Source: Candidatus Poribacteria bacterium
GTDB taxonomy: Bacteria > Poribacteria > WGA-4E > UBA9662
Direction of reading: 5' to 3'
NCBI GenBank assembly: GCA_002709695.1
Contig: PAQF01000005.1
Span: forward strand, 15,464-79,463
DNA length: 64,000 nt
Shown: positions 1-9,951 of the stretch, piece after piece
Layout of the letters: the number at the start of each line of letters is the position of its first letter
Position numbering within the stretch: position 1 is the first letter of the stretch
The notes under the pieces: generated by a model
Told to the model about the DNA's origin: nothing
Database searches by the model: none
Seen by the model: the letters and a program-made list of their open reading frames with translations, nothing else
Position numbers and translations under genes: made by a program

Positions 1-530
1 AAAGGGTAATTAAATTGCTGTGTATCTCCAAATTCAGTTAAAGCGGAAGCTACAATGAAGTTTAACGGAACCTTGAGAGCTGTTGCAGTGGTCGAAAAAG
101 CCCAAATTGCTTCAGACGATGATAAACCTTTTACAAGTATCTTCCCATTAGAAACTGTTGATTGATAAGCAATCATGAACATCCCTTCCAAGTCAGATAA
201 ACCAAAGCTAATTCGATAAGCTTTAGTTACATCACGATCACCGATTGTAGCTGATTTGAGTATCGATTGAAGGACATCGTAACGTGTACCTTCTAAAAAA
301 TATGAATCAACTTCATAAGCTAACACCAAGGTCAGGTTTTCGGGTGCAAATCGACATTTAAGCTCTGCTCTATATTGTAGCTTGACGTTTTCAGTTAGGC
401 TTGAAGTTTCAGCTTCAACCAGATCAACGCCACTCAATTGAACTAACCCAAGAACCAAAAGGAACCAACACAACTTCCCAATTGAAAACGGAGAAAGTTT
501 TCGTTTAATGGATTGTATCTCAAATATCAT
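1..530 (-). CDS. Exported protein of unknown function, 3' end missing (runs off left edge)
   Basis: A minus-strand frame opens with ATG at 528-530 and stays open for 176 codons to the window edge, so the C-terminus is not seen. GAGGAAGG lies just upstream of the ATG as a good Shine-Dalgarno site. Residues about 8-32 look like a signal peptide: a basic start (KRK), then a hydrophobic run (WFLLVLGLVQLSGVDL) and a VEA cleavage-like site. The rest has the alternating pattern of a beta-rich exported protein, and I recognise no family. It starts 11 bases after the stop of the CotH/lamin-tail gene, so the two are very likely co-transcribed and may act together at the cell surface. Confidence 0.75.
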   Translation of the reverse strand, partial: MIFEIQSIKRKLSPFSIGKLCWFLLVLGLVQLSGVDLVEAETSSLTENVKLQYRAELKCRFAPENLTLVLAYEVDSYFLEGTRYDVLQSILKSATIGDRDVTKAYRISFGLSDLEGMFMIAYQSTVSNGKILVKGLSSSEAIWAFSTTATALKVPLNFIVASALTEFGDTQQFNYP

Positions 531-541
531 AATCCTTCCTC

Positions 542-3500
542 TTAACCCAGCTTATGTTTAGCACCAATTAACTCACCATTGTAATCGAGGAATTTGACAT
601 AAACAGGTGCCATCCAAGAGGGTAACACTAACTTCCATTCTGTAGCCCCAGTCCATTGGAGTCCATATTCAACATAGGATTCATTAGCTTGAGCAATCTG
701 AACTGACTTAGTTTCAACAGGGGCTGTCCCCTGAAGAATCAGTTGGTCTGCGTTACGCTTAATATAGCTAATTTTCGTCTCTGCCTGTGGAATAACCTGA
801 TTCAGATAGGCCGTACGATCTTGAATAAACTTGATTAAATCTTCCGGTGACGTTCCTCCAACTATCCGATGATAATGTTGGAGTTGAGTTCTCAAGTAAC
901 TTACGTTAAAGTATTCGTTCAGCATTTCTCGCATAAAACCAAAATAGAAGTGCTGATGCTTTGGACTTTTCTGAAACCTCTGGATGATTGGACTTGAGGC
1001 CCAAACCTCCATATTAGCACGCCCATATCCCCATTCGTTGTCCCAACTGAGCAATTCCCATTTTTTGCTTTTATTGGGACGATATAAATAGGCATTTTGA
1101 CCTGACGTAGCACCAACGAAGTCCCAGTCACCAACAACCACCCTCGTAGCCAGCATGCGCAACCATTGTTCAACGTTAATATGTTTGTCCATAACCAACT
1201 CGTATTGATCATCAGAAGTGTCATTCATTGCCCTCAGCAAGTTAAAAAGATGATCAAAATCCCCTTTATTTTCACGCGATCGCGGCTGATAATTCCATCT
1301 ATATAGACTAGCATCATCGACACCCAACCAACGGAAATCAGCTCCTCTACTATCAAAATTACCCGCGTCACTGGGGTCACCTCGAAAATCGAAACGTGAG
1401 CTCACCTCAAACAACTGTTCTCCAGCATCTTGTGGGTAAAAAACCGACAAAAAACGACTATTAGGGGGCATAATATCTTCCCAAATGGGGTGTCCTTGGT
1501 CACTGTTGAAGCGAACAGTAATCCACTCCTGAAATCCTCTTTGCAAACCCATTTTGCTTAGCAAATAATAAGACAATCGCTCGTTGTAATAACCACCGGG
1601 AGAATTGTCGTTGCGATCAAATCGTGCCATTTGTTGAACACCATTCAACTTCTGATCCGCATGGAAACGAATCTTATAACCACTTGGATACCCACCTCTT
1701 CCTCGTCGATATGGACTACCCGTCCACCGGCAACCAACTTGATAGTAAATATCAGTTTCGTTAAAAATGAAGGTGGCATTCATCATCTGGTTACTCAAAG
1801 AAGGACGTCTCTCCATTTCCTGCACATCATCCTCTTGCATGACAATTCGGTAACTGGCTAATTCCGGCTTAAACCGATCTCGACTCTGCTCAATACGATA
1901 TAGAGCCGGCGCTCGAATATCTCTGGGCCAAGTTCCTATTGTTCCGTTTTTATCAGTTGCTTGAATGTAGAAGGCAACTGTTTGATGTGCCGAGTGTGCT
2001 GGAATCCTTGCCCGATATTGGTAGTACCCATTGTTCTTTCCTATATCCAATACCATAGGTATCTCTTGATAAACTGAAGAAGTAACACTAAGGAGGGACC
2101 GAGCCTTGATATGCGATGAAGATTGTTTGGCTCGATCGGGCTTATAGTACAAAGTCACCGACGAAATCCCATCCGGGTCAGAAACCTGGATACTGACAGC
2201 AACCATATCCGTTGCGATCGGGACAACAGGTGCATGAGACGCATCCTTAAAAACTGGCATTGTTTGCGATTGATAGACGGAATTTTGAGCACCTGGCGTA
2301 CCAGACCATTTGCCCATTGGAAGCCAATGCATTTTCGCCATTTGGTTGCCTGAACATCTGGTTAATAGCAAATTATTCCCCTTCTGCCATTTTGCCCAAA
2401 ATGAGATAGTATATGACTCTCCCGCTTCTAATACCGACTCTAACGGAACTTCAACATGGTTAGGCCCAGTATTTCCTGCACCAGTGGCAACCAATTTAAA
2501 GTTTTTTCGACCGTGAGGAGGGTTATCAACAGTCGTGTAGCTATCGATGTGCGTACCAACAATGACCCAGTCTTCCAACCCATACTCAAACGAACCGTTT
2601 ATAATAAACTCGCCTTGACGGCGCGTGGCACGAGCAAAGAAAGGTGTGCGGGTCGAGATCAGACGAATATCATCGATCAAAACTTCTCCAGTTCCCTGTA
2701 AATGCATGTGGAACTTGGGCCATGCTTCTTCATCTCTAGATTCGGTACAAGTCCGAGTGTAGCTAATATACTGCCACTCAGCCTTATCTCGCTCTTCACT
2801 ACCTAGCCATGCTTGATAATTACTATTATCCTGATGAGGGTTTATCAATTCTAAACTTGTCCCATAACCATCCGCCGACTTAGGCCAATGCCCCCCATCA
2901 TAATAGTGCACTTGGTCCACTTGGTTTCCCCAAGTGTCTTCCAAAAGTATCTTGTCCTCACCGTTGTTAAGTGCCTGTTTAAAGTCACCAATTACCTTAT
3001 TAAAAGACAACTCGTACTGTGAACGAAGCCAACTCGCATTTTTGGCCACCACCAAATAGGCATTGGAAGCGAGAGTCGTTCTCTTTGGGAGCTCGAAAGA
3101 AATGCCACCCTTAATCGACCATCCTGAAAGGTCTACAACCGTTGTTCCTCGATTATAAAGTTCGACATACTCATTTTTGTCTAAGCCATTTGCAGGATTA
3201 AACATAATCTCGTTAATAACGATATCCGAATTCAGTTCGACCTTGTTGGCATTTTTTAGCGATGTTGGCATGACATACCACTCATTCATACCATCGGGAA
3301 AACGCCCCCAACTCAGGCTGGAAACGAGAGACAACCTTTGCAATTGACACACGTCAAGTACTCGAGTAACCAATGGGTTAGTAAAAAACAAACGTTCGTT
3401 TTTCAAATTTAGCTTAAAATTGAATTGGTCGGAGTTAAACACGACATAACTTCCAGCAGAAACTTTGGTACCCTCCAACACTTGATATCGATCTAATTCT

Positions 3501-4279
3501 CCGGGATTATCACTCAACCAATACCCACTAATGTCAACAGTATCCTCTGTTGGATTATAAACCTCGACCGAAATATTAGGCCGTCCTCCCTGTCCTTTGT
3601 AATTCGAAGAAATTGCAACTTCGTTAATCACAACAGAAACCAGACTATGCTTGTCCTGATGAAGGCGATAAAGTCGATTGGCCTTTCCCGGAGTACCACC
3701 CAAATTGGCACTCAACCGCCAATTTTCAGCTCGATCAGGATTTAAACGAGGTGAGATTTTAGACAAAGTGTGCCCTGTCCCATCTGCAGCAACTGGCCAT
3801 TGTCCCCGATCACTATAGGAGAAATCAATAATTGAACCTCCAGAGAGGTCATTCAACCTTATACGATCTCTCCGGTTATTTAGCGTTCCCTTGAAAGGAC
3901 CAAACACAGGAACATCAATCACCCAACCATAAGACTCGGCATACCATTGCTTCAACTTTTCCGGACTTTTAGCAACCAAGAAGTAAGTCCTCGGTTCGAT
4001 AACCGCCCCATCTGGAAATTGGAGTTTGATGCCTTTTGTAAACTGCCACTGACCAAGATCTAGACGATCAGCTTTTTCGTTATAGAGTTCAATAAACTCG
4101 TAATCGGTGCCGTTGTTTTTCGTAGAAGTTTCTAACTGGTATTTTACCTTTTTAGATTTTTTAGCTTCGCCAGGTGGATTATACATTACCTCCGTAACTT
4201 GCACGGCATCAACCGGCAACAAACACAACCAGCAAAAAATCAGCACTGGTAAGAACTTCACTAAAATATGACAGAGCAT
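542..4279 (-). CDS. Exported lamin-tail-domain / CotH kinase-like protein
   Basis: Large secreted protein of about 1245 residues. GGAG sits 12 bases before the ATG at 4277-4279, and a signal peptide (LVKFLPVLIFCWLCLLPVDA) begins right there; the longer frame starting at 4351 would put 24 hydrophilic residues ahead of it. Three lamin-tail (LTD) domains follow, each opening with a motif like VTEVMYNP, VINEVAIS or VINEIMFNP and containing FIELYN, VEVYN or YVELYN. A carbohydrate-binding-like stretch follows at about residues 510-680. The C-terminal third is CotH-like, with a Gly/Arg-rich RGRGGYPSGYKIRF element and an acidic WDNEWGYG motif. CotH proteins of spore-formers are protein kinases; in non-spore-formers the role is unknown. 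It is the first gene of a likely two-gene operon with the truncated protein at 1-530. Confidence 0.85.
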   Translation of the reverse strand: MLCHILVKFLPVLIFCWLCLLPVDAVQVTEVMYNPPGEAKKSKKVKYQLETSTKNNGTDYEFIELYNEKADRLDLGQWQFTKGIKLQFPDGAVIEPRTYFLVAKSPEKLKQWYAESYGWVIDVPVFGPFKGTLNNRRDRIRLNDLSGGSIIDFSYSDRGQWPVAADGTGHTLSKISPRLNPDRAENWRLSANLGGTPGKANRLYRLHQDKHSLVSVVINEVAISSNYKGQGGRPNISVEVYNPTEDTVDISGYWLSDNPGELDRYQVLEGTKVSAGSYVVFNSDQFNFKLNLKNERLFFTNPLVTRVLDVCQLQRLSLVSSLSWGRFPDGMNEWYVMPTSLKNANKVELNSDIVINEIMFNPANGLDKNEYVELYNRGTTVVDLSGWSIKGGISFELPKRTTLASNAYLVVAKNASWLRSQYELSFNKVIGDFKQALNNGEDKILLEDTWGNQVDQVHYYDGGHWPKSADGYGTSLELINPHQDNSNYQAWLGSEERDKAEWQYISYTRTCTESRDEEAWPKFHMHLQGTGEVLIDDIRLISTRTPFFARATRRQGEFIINGSFEYGLEDWVIVGTHIDSYTTVDNPPHGRKNFKLVATGAGNTGPNHVEVPLESVLEAGESYTISFWAKWQKGNNLLLTRCSGNQMAKMHWLPMGKWSGTPGAQNSVYQSQTMPVFKDASHAPVVPIATDMVAVSIQVSDPDGISSVTLYYKPDRAKQSSSHIKARSLLSVTSSVYQEIPMVLDIGKNNGYYQYRARIPAHSAHQTVAFYIQATDKNGTIGTWPRDIRAPALYRIEQSRDRFKPELASYRIVMQEDDVQEMERRPSLSNQMMNATFIFNETDIYYQVGCRWTGSPYRRGRGGYPSGYKIRFHADQKLNGVQQMARFDRNDNSPGGYYNERLSYYLLSKMGLQRGFQEWITVRFNSDQGHPIWEDIMPPNSRFLSVFYPQDAGEQLFEVSSRFDFRGDPSDAGNFDSRGADFRWLGVDDASLYRWNYQPRSRENKGDFDHLFNLLRAMNDTSDDQYELVMDKHINVEQWLRMLATRVVVGDWDFVGATSGQNAYLYRPNKSKKWELLSWDNEWGYGRANMEVWASSPIIQRFQKSPKHQHFYFGFMREMLNEYFNVSYLRTQLQHYHRIVGGTSPEDLIKFIQDRTAYLNQVIPQAETKISYIKRNADQLILQGTAPVETKSVQIAQANESYVEYGLQWTGATEWKLVLPSWMAPVYVKFLDYNGELIGAKHKLG

Positions 4280-4651
4280 CAAATGAAAATACTCCTTCTC
4301 TTTCGGATGGATCCCACTTTGACTTTGAAAGTTAGCTACATTGTAGTTCAACTAACAAAGTATCCTTGACTAAATCTTTAACCGAACTCAAACAGCATCC
4401 TAAGATAGAAAAAATACAGAATACATTACAACCCAAATTCCATAAAACAACTGAGAACACACCATTATAACAAAATTGTCACACAATGTAACAATTTCAT
4501 AGCAACCTGTCATCTCGTGCATAAACCGAATTCACATCATTAACAAAATAACAGAATTGTGCCATGAATTAGGCCTAACTTAAATCATAAATCTGGCAAG
4601 CAAATCGTCATTACCCCTAACAATAAAGATTCTTTTGCTAATAATATACAT
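4280..4651. other. Intergenic region, no gene seen
   Basis: About 370 AT-rich bases upstream of the CotH gene and downstream of the first aldo/keto reductase. It should hold the CotH promoter and the reductase terminator, but I see no convincing hairpin or hexamer pair. Confidence 0.4.
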
Positions 4652-5689
4652 TTATTCTTCTTCTCGAATTGGCATATTCACTGCGCTCGCCCGACGCAAA
4701 TGCATATCCTTTTCCATCGAATGTGGATAACGAGGCGAAACTGATGAAACCTCATTCAACTGCAACACTAAATCCTTTTCCAATTCCCATCCCGAGCAAC
4801 CCACATTGGATTGAATCTGCTCAACTTTCGTAGCACCTACAATGACAGAAGTAATCGTATCCTGAGCCAAGATCCAACGCAACGCAACCTCAGCCATGCT
4901 TTTTCCCAAATCTTTGGCTATCCCACCAAGCAAGCCAATTGTATTCTGAGTTCTGGCTTCCAAAAAACCATCCATTGTAGCCTGTGTATAATCTAAGCGA
5001 CTACCCTTCGGAGGTGATTGATTTGGTTTGTACTTTCCAGTTAAATACCCAGCAGCCAAAGGCCCCCAAACAATAACACCAATCTCTTTCTCTTTACACA
5101 GTGGAAGAATCTCCTCCTCAATCTCCCTAGTCAACAGATTATATTTCGGTTGCAGACTCTCGTATCGTGCAAGATTCTTGGTTTCACTAATCCATAATGC
5201 ATCACATAACCGCCACGCATATTCATTACTACAGCCAATATATCGAACTTTTCCTTGATGAACCAAGTCATCCAGAGCCCGTAACCGCTCCTCAGTTGGA
5301 GTTTCACGATCAACATGATGAACTTGATAAAGATCAATATAATCAGTTTGAAGGCGTTGCAGGCTATTCTCTATTTCGGAGATAATATGCCAACGTGAAG
5401 TACCAGAATCATTAATATCAGACCCTACAGGGTTAAAAACCTTAGTGGCAACAATTAACTTATCACGATTACCTCTTTCCTTAATCAGCTTGCCCAAAAT
5501 CTGCTCGGATCGACCATCTGCATAGCTATTCGCAGTATCAAAGAAATTAACCCCTGCTTCAACCGCCAGACCAAATATCTCCCGTGATTGGTTTTCGTCG
5601 ATCCCCCAATTATTAGTGCCGAACGTCATGGTACCAAGACATACTTCTGAAACCTTCAAACCTGTTCTACCCAAACGGCGGTATTCCAT
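4652..5689 (-). CDS. Aldo/keto reductase
   Basis: NADPH-dependent aldo/keto reductase of about 345 residues, predicted cytoplasmic. The protein starts MEYRRLGRTGLKVSEV, the usual family start, preceded by AAAGGAAAAG; an upstream in-frame start at 5749 would add 20 unsupported residues. The catalytic tetrad is visible: Asp51 and Tyr56 in FFDTANSYADG, Lys83 in IVATKV and His124 in YQVHHVD. The C-terminal NADPH-binding part includes VIVGATKVEQI. The sequence resembles the YajO/potassium-channel-beta subgroup, acting on sugar aldehydes or ketones; the substrate is not predictable. It is divergent from a second aldo/keto reductase starting at 5807, and the short shared region could control both. 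Confidence 0.9.
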   Translation of the reverse strand: MEYRRLGRTGLKVSEVCLGTMTFGTNNWGIDENQSREIFGLAVEAGVNFFDTANSYADGRSEQILGKLIKERGNRDKLIVATKVFNPVGSDINDSGTSRWHIISEIENSLQRLQTDYIDLYQVHHVDRETPTEERLRALDDLVHQGKVRYIGCSNEYAWRLCDALWISETKNLARYESLQPKYNLLTREIEEEILPLCKEKEIGVIVWGPLAAGYLTGKYKPNQSPPKGSRLDYTQATMDGFLEARTQNTIGLLGGIAKDLGKSMAEVALRWILAQDTITSVIVGATKVEQIQSNVGCSGWELEKDLVLQLNEVSSVSPRYPHSMEKDMHLRRASAVNMPIREEE

Positions 5690-5766
5690 ATTTTCTTTTC
5701 CTTTAAAATAGGTTAGTATAAAACAATTAACATATTTTACCTTCAGCAAGTTGACCTACACTGAAG

Positions 5767-5777
5767 GTGAAATTCAC
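5767..5777. promoter_or_regulatory. Small palindrome between divergent reductase genes
   Basis: GTGAAATTCAC is a perfect dyad (5-base arms, 1-base centre) lying between the two divergent aldo/keto reductase genes, with a wider imperfect repeat ACACTGAA...TTCACTGT around it. It could be an operator, but such short dyads also occur by chance. Confidence 0.25.
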
Positions 5778-5806
5778 TGTAACAGTAAGATCAGCTAGAT
5801 AGTGAA

Positions 5807-6805
5807 ATGACCATGGCAGTTGATCATAATGACAAGAATGAAAAATTAGAGACTAGGAGATTGGGACGTACAGAGTACCAAGTTACCTGCCTAGGATTGG
5901 GAGCTTACCGACTCACAATTGACTTTGGAATTCCCAGAACACAGTCATTAGCACTTTTACAAAGCGCAGTAACTATGGGCATCAACTACATGGACACTGC
6001 ACCACAGTACGGAGCAGGTGAAAGTGAAGAATTAATTGGACGTACCCTACGAGAGCACCCAAACCGAAAAGTCCATATTAGCTCGAAAGTTGGACATCTA
6101 GACGACACAATCGTCAGATCATTTGGAACTGGTGCCTACCAAAATGACGACTGCATCAGACGAGTCATCGAACATTCACGCTGGTTATTACAAAAAGACC
6201 AGCTGGAAATGGTTTTTGTGCACGAACCGGAAATGGAAATTTGGGGGTGGGACAAAAAAACACTAGACGCCCCAGTGCTCAGAACTCTAGAGAAACTCAA
6301 GAATGAGGGAACAATCGGCGCCATTGGCCTTGGAAGTAACACAGTAGAATTCCCCAGCAAATTGGCAGAAACAGGACGCTTTGACGTAATAGAAATTGCT
6401 AACGGTTATACCCTATTAACACACAGACTCGAAGAACATATTCTTCCAACAGCACAGAAACACGACCTCGGAATTGTCGCTGGCGGCCCGTTCCGCGATG
6501 GCTTATTAGCGACCAGACAATACAAAAAAATCGAAGCTCTTAAAAAAGCCCCTAAACAAACTGGATGGACCACAGAAAAAGCCTTAGATCGACTTTACCT
6601 TCTCTATCAACTCAGCAATGAAACAAACCTACCCATGTATGAACTAAGCCTCCGTTACATCTTAAGCAACAGTTCCATTCATTCCGTTATCCCCGGAGCA
6701 CAGAAACCAACAGAAGTTGAAGCGAACTACCAAGCTGCTTTGAAAGGCCCACTACCAACAGACATTTTAGAGGCTATTAGAAAAATTCAACAGAAAACCT
6801 CATAA
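5807..6805 (+). CDS. Aldo/keto reductase (aldose dehydrogenase-like)
   Basis: About 332 residues. The family start ETRRLGRTEYQVTCLGLGAY is followed by the Asp/Tyr motif NYMDTAPQYGAGESEE, a Lys motif ISSKVGH and a His motif MVFVHEPEME, and it ends with the nucleotide-binding SVIPGAQKPTEV. The layout resembles the D-threo-aldose 1-dehydrogenase/pyridoxal-oxidising branch rather than its neighbour's branch, so these two are not recent duplicates. The start is uncertain: ATG at 5807 and ATG at 5813 are both possible and neither has a clear Shine-Dalgarno sequence. It is transcribed away from the reductase at 4652-5689. Confidence 0.87.
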   Translation: MTMAVDHNDKNEKLETRRLGRTEYQVTCLGLGAYRLTIDFGIPRTQSLALLQSAVTMGINYMDTAPQYGAGESEELIGRTLREHPNRKVHISSKVGHLDDTIVRSFGTGAYQNDDCIRRVIEHSRWLLQKDQLEMVFVHEPEMEIWGWDKKTLDAPVLRTLEKLKNEGTIGAIGLGSNTVEFPSKLAETGRFDVIEIANGYTLLTHRLEEHILPTAQKHDLGIVAGGPFRDGLLATRQYKKIEALKKAPKQTGWTTEKALDRLYLLYQLSNETNLPMYELSLRYILSNSSIHSVIPGAQKPTEVEANYQAALKGPLPTDILEAIRKIQQKTS

Positions 6806-6904
6806 CATTCAGATTCGTGTTGTATTCCCCAAAACCCTTCATAGATTACAAAGACTTCCAGTTTCTCTGCCACTAGGATCAAAATAACCTAGAGATTCAA
6901 ACTT

Positions 6905-7786
6905 CTAGCCTCTTCCAAAGCGTTCATGAGTTGTAACTTTCAAATCTGGCAACGTCTCCCAATAACGCGCAGTAGAGGAATCACGCCAATCTTTATCTAG
7001 TTCATCCCAAGAAAATGGATCACCTAACCAATTAAAATGAGGTTGTAACCACCCTTCTGTTATAACATGACTTTCACCTGCATACCGAAAATCGATTGAC
7101 AAACGCAGGACATCTTGCGTATGGTTGTCAGCAGCAGCATGAACAGTAAGAGATTTAAACAACAACAAATCCCCCACGCGGTAGTCTGTCTGAAACCACT
7201 CTAGATCAGAATCGATAGGCACTATATTACCACCCGGACCAGGTGCAGGCCGAGGAACGAGAAAACCAGACTTGTGACTACCAACCAATAATTTTAACCC
7301 TCCCACTTCTACTGGCACATTACCCAACGGTGCCCAACAGGAGATAATCTCCGTAGACCCTCCAACGTAAAGCCAATCCTGATGGGGTTGTGTACCACGC
7401 TCGTTATCACGAGGGAACGCAATACGTGCAATCGTCATCGGCAACGCGAAAACTGACTCCTGAAATATATCTTCCATAATTTCGTGCACTCGATGATGAA
7501 GCTTCAACCGATGGAAAGCTTCCAATGACTGCAATTTTGCATATACTGGACGCCATTCTTCCTGCCCTTCAAGAATCGGAGCATGATCAGTTAAGCCATC
7601 CATCAAATTGGCCCCATCACGTAACCAACCAGCCCCCTGACAGAATTCAAGGATTGATTTTCTTAAACCCAATACCTCCTCTGTAGGTAGAATATCCCTT
7701 AAAAACAAATAGCCATCATCGCGTAATTGCCGACGAAGTAATGGGGGATCATCAAGCAGATGATTGGATTCAACAAAGTAATTCAT
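6905..7786 (-). CDS. Phytanoyl-CoA dioxygenase (PhyH) family protein
   Basis: Fe(II)/2-oxoglutarate-dependent oxygenase of about 293 residues. AAAGGAG lies 6 bases before the ATG at 7784-7786, which favours this start over the longer frame from 7843. The iron-binding triad is visible as H-x-D in QPHQDWLYVGG (about residue 134) and a distal His in LTVHAAADNH, followed by the 2-oxoglutarate-binding Arg in LRLSIDFRY. The early GYLFLRDILP motif is also typical. The PhyH family hydroxylates very varied substrates, so phytanic acid metabolism should not be assumed. It converges with the reductase at 5807-6805, and a roughly 660-base gap lies upstream. Confidence 0.88.
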   Translation of the reverse strand: MNYFVESNHLLDDPPLLRRQLRDDGYLFLRDILPTEEVLGLRKSILEFCQGAGWLRDGANLMDGLTDHAPILEGQEEWRPVYAKLQSLEAFHRLKLHHRVHEIMEDIFQESVFALPMTIARIAFPRDNERGTQPHQDWLYVGGSTEIISCWAPLGNVPVEVGGLKLLVGSHKSGFLVPRPAPGPGGNIVPIDSDLEWFQTDYRVGDLLLFKSLTVHAAADNHTQDVLRLSIDFRYAGESHVITEGWLQPHFNWLGDPFSWDELDKDWRDSSTARYWETLPDLKVTTHERFGRG

Positions 7787-8448
7787 AGATTCTCCTTTTG
7801 CAAGTGACTTATAGTTTTCCGTCAAACTTCGAATGAACCTCAAGACAAGCTTAACTTATATATTATACTCTATAAATTCTTTGTCATAACAAGAAATGAG
7901 AGGTTCCATATGCAATCTTTTGAGTTTACATCAGCTTAGCTACTAGACCATAAAAAAACAACAGAGATAATACTAGACAGTACATAATCTTTACTTGCAC
8001 GGTATATGTTTACACGCATTAATTCCATATTGGATAATCAAACAAGTATAAATTGTTCTTAGCTGGTAGTTCTTCCCTCTTGGCAACCATTTTCTTTCTT
8101 CCTAATTCAATACACCGAAAAACCTACAAAGGGGCTTATAGCACACCATTAGCTGGATTTTCAAATCATAATAATCAACTCAAGATAGTTCTTCTAAAAC
8201 TCAATTCAATCTTAAACTAAATGACATAGATTGGATAATAGACCACACTTTACATAATTCTACTTATATGCTATTTTCTATCTAATAACTCAGGGTAGGA
8301 GCTATGCTGGTATTAAACTTTAGAACCGTGTTCAGAGCATTATAGAAAGCTGCATCGCTAGGCCCCAAAAAAAAGAAAAGCTAATCTTACTAAGCCTAAA
8401 CCATTTCGCTAACTGAAAAGTCATAGTTAAATATTAAAAGGGTTAATC
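7787..8448. other. Intergenic region between divergent genes, no gene seen
   Basis: About 660 AT-rich bases with frequent stops in all frames. It must carry the promoters of the PhyH gene on the left and the sialidase-like gene on the right. I see no RNA gene, repeat or strong promoter in it. Confidence 0.4.
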
Positions 8449-9567
8449 GTGATTATAACACCCAACAGTCTATTAGCTTGTTTCGCTAAATTAAGTGTAA
8501 ACGACATCAAAACCTTCATGACCCCAGCCCAACTTGAAATCCAACAGATCTTCGATGACGAAAGATTTCCAAATGTTGTTGTAACTCCTTACGGCACAGT
8601 TTTAGCTAGTTGGGGGTCTCCTAATATACGCGTTCGCAGAAGCGAAGATGGGGGTGTTACTTGGAGTAAAGAAATTACTATCGCCAAATCAGGATTTCAT
8701 GGAGGAGGAACCACCGTAAATGAAATAAACGCTGAAATCCTGGTGTTTGTAGAAGACAATCATCCACCTGCACCTTCGACTGCCTACCGGAGTAAAGACG
8801 ATGGCAAAACATGGCAAGCTGCAAAAGTAACAATTCATGCTGACAGCAACGGGAAACTGCCCTCGATGCATATGAACGAACATGGAATTACTCTGAAGTA
8901 TGGAAAATATAAAGGTCGCTTGCTCAGACCCACACGATTCTATGGGGAAGGTAACCGGCCAGAAAGCCTATGGCCCACTCATTTTACCAACGCGATCTTC
9001 AGTGATGACGGAGGAAACACATGGCAGACAAGCGAGCCATTCCCCGAAAATGGAACAGGAGAAGCAACAATAGCGGAGTTATCTGACGGCCGAATATACT
9101 ACAACTCACGACGTCATTGGGCTCCAGAAGGAAAAAACCCGCGACGACGTTGGATCGCATGGAGCCATGATGGAGGTGCGACTTGGAGCGAAGCCAAAAT
9201 TTGCGAGATACTTCCTGATGGACCTCAAAATAGCAACTACGGTTGCATGGGTGGACTAGTTCGCCTACCATGTAAGAACCATGATATTCTGATCTATAGT
9301 AACTGTGATAATGCAGAAAAACGAACTCATGGGACAGTTTGGGCTAGTTTTGACGGGGGGGTAACATGGCCTATAAAAAGATTGGTTTATGAAGACAAAT
9401 TCGCTTACTCTTCAATAGACGCCGGTCGAGCGGGAACAGCAACGGAAGGGTGGCTATACCTCCACTTCGAAAGTGAAGGATCTAAGATGGCTCGCTTCAA
9501 TCTGAGCTGGTTACTCGAAGGCCAAAAAACCGGTGATGGTGAACTTCCTTCCCAACTCAAGTTGTAA
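8449..9567 (+). CDS. Sialidase-like (BNR/Asp-box) six-bladed propeller protein
   Basis: About 372 residues with five clear Asp boxes of the SxDxGxTW type: SEDGGVTW, SKDDGKTW, SDDGGNTW, SHDGGATW and SFDGGVTW. This is the hallmark of the sialidase/neuraminidase propeller. An Arg-containing stretch FPNVVVTPYGTVLASW lies before the first box and RLLRPTRFYGEG in the middle, as in exo-alpha-sialidase-like proteins of marine bacteria. It starts with GTG behind a weak AAAAGGG site. No signal peptide is evident, so either the enzyme is cytoplasmic or the start is elsewhere. Its substrate (sialic acid or another sugar) cannot be read from sequence. A terminator follows at 9633. Confidence 0.85.
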   Translation: MIITPNSLLACFAKLSVNDIKTFMTPAQLEIQQIFDDERFPNVVVTPYGTVLASWGSPNIRVRRSEDGGVTWSKEITIAKSGFHGGGTTVNEINAEILVFVEDNHPPAPSTAYRSKDDGKTWQAAKVTIHADSNGKLPSMHMNEHGITLKYGKYKGRLLRPTRFYGEGNRPESLWPTHFTNAIFSDDGGNTWQTSEPFPENGTGEATIAELSDGRIYYNSRRHWAPEGKNPRRRWIAWSHDGGATWSEAKICEILPDGPQNSNYGCMGGLVRLPCKNHDILIYSNCDNAEKRTHGTVWASFDGGVTWPIKRLVYEDKFAYSSIDAGRAGTATEGWLYLHFESEGSKMARFNLSWLLEGQKTGDGELPSQLKL

Positions 9568-9632
9568 TCCGAGCAAAACGAAAAATCCCGACCTTCTCAA
9601 CGGCACTTTTTAATGAGCAACTAAAATGAGAC

Positions 9633-9664
9633 AGGAGTACTCGATTTGAATACTCCTTTTTCTT
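9633..9664 (+). terminator. Rho-independent terminator after the sialidase-like gene
   Basis: Perfect 7-base arms AGGAGTA (9633-9639) and TACTCCT (9651-9657) with an 11-base loop, followed by a T-rich run (TTTTCTTT). It is about 65 bases after the stop codon of the gene at 8449-9567. Confidence 0.7.
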
Positions 9665-9951
9665 TCGTCAAGGAATATTTCAGAATTACTATCTTTATTG
9701 GTTGCTGAGTATTCATCAATAATTTCCTTCTGATTATTGAATCCTGACCCATATTCCCAGAATTCAATGGTAATCCTTTAGATATTCTCCCACCAACCAA
9801 AATCGCATACGCTAGCCTCTATGCTACTATTAGCCAGATAGATAGATTCGATCGAAGCAAAAAATCAAGTAAACTTGCCCCGTCAACCAATTCGAACTTG
9901 GAACTTTGTTGACATTAGATTTCCCTCAGGCAGTTTTCAAAAGAGAAGAAG
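9665..9951. other. Convergent intergenic region with an inverted repeat
   Basis: The region contains a dyad at 9882-9913: outer arms GTCAA(C) and GTTGAC, and inner arms CCAA and TTGG around TTCGAAC. It lies downstream of the esterase gene, which reads from the right, and may form its transcript end. I see no gene here. Confidence 0.35.

Noticed and set aside
919-1224. A 101-codon frame inside the CotH gene
   Set aside because: It is on the same strand but in another frame and has no independent support.
9882-9913. A TTCGAAC motif with flanking arms that looks like a tRNA T-arm
   Set aside because: The stem is only four bases, the anticodon and D arms are missing and no acceptor stem can be built on either strand.
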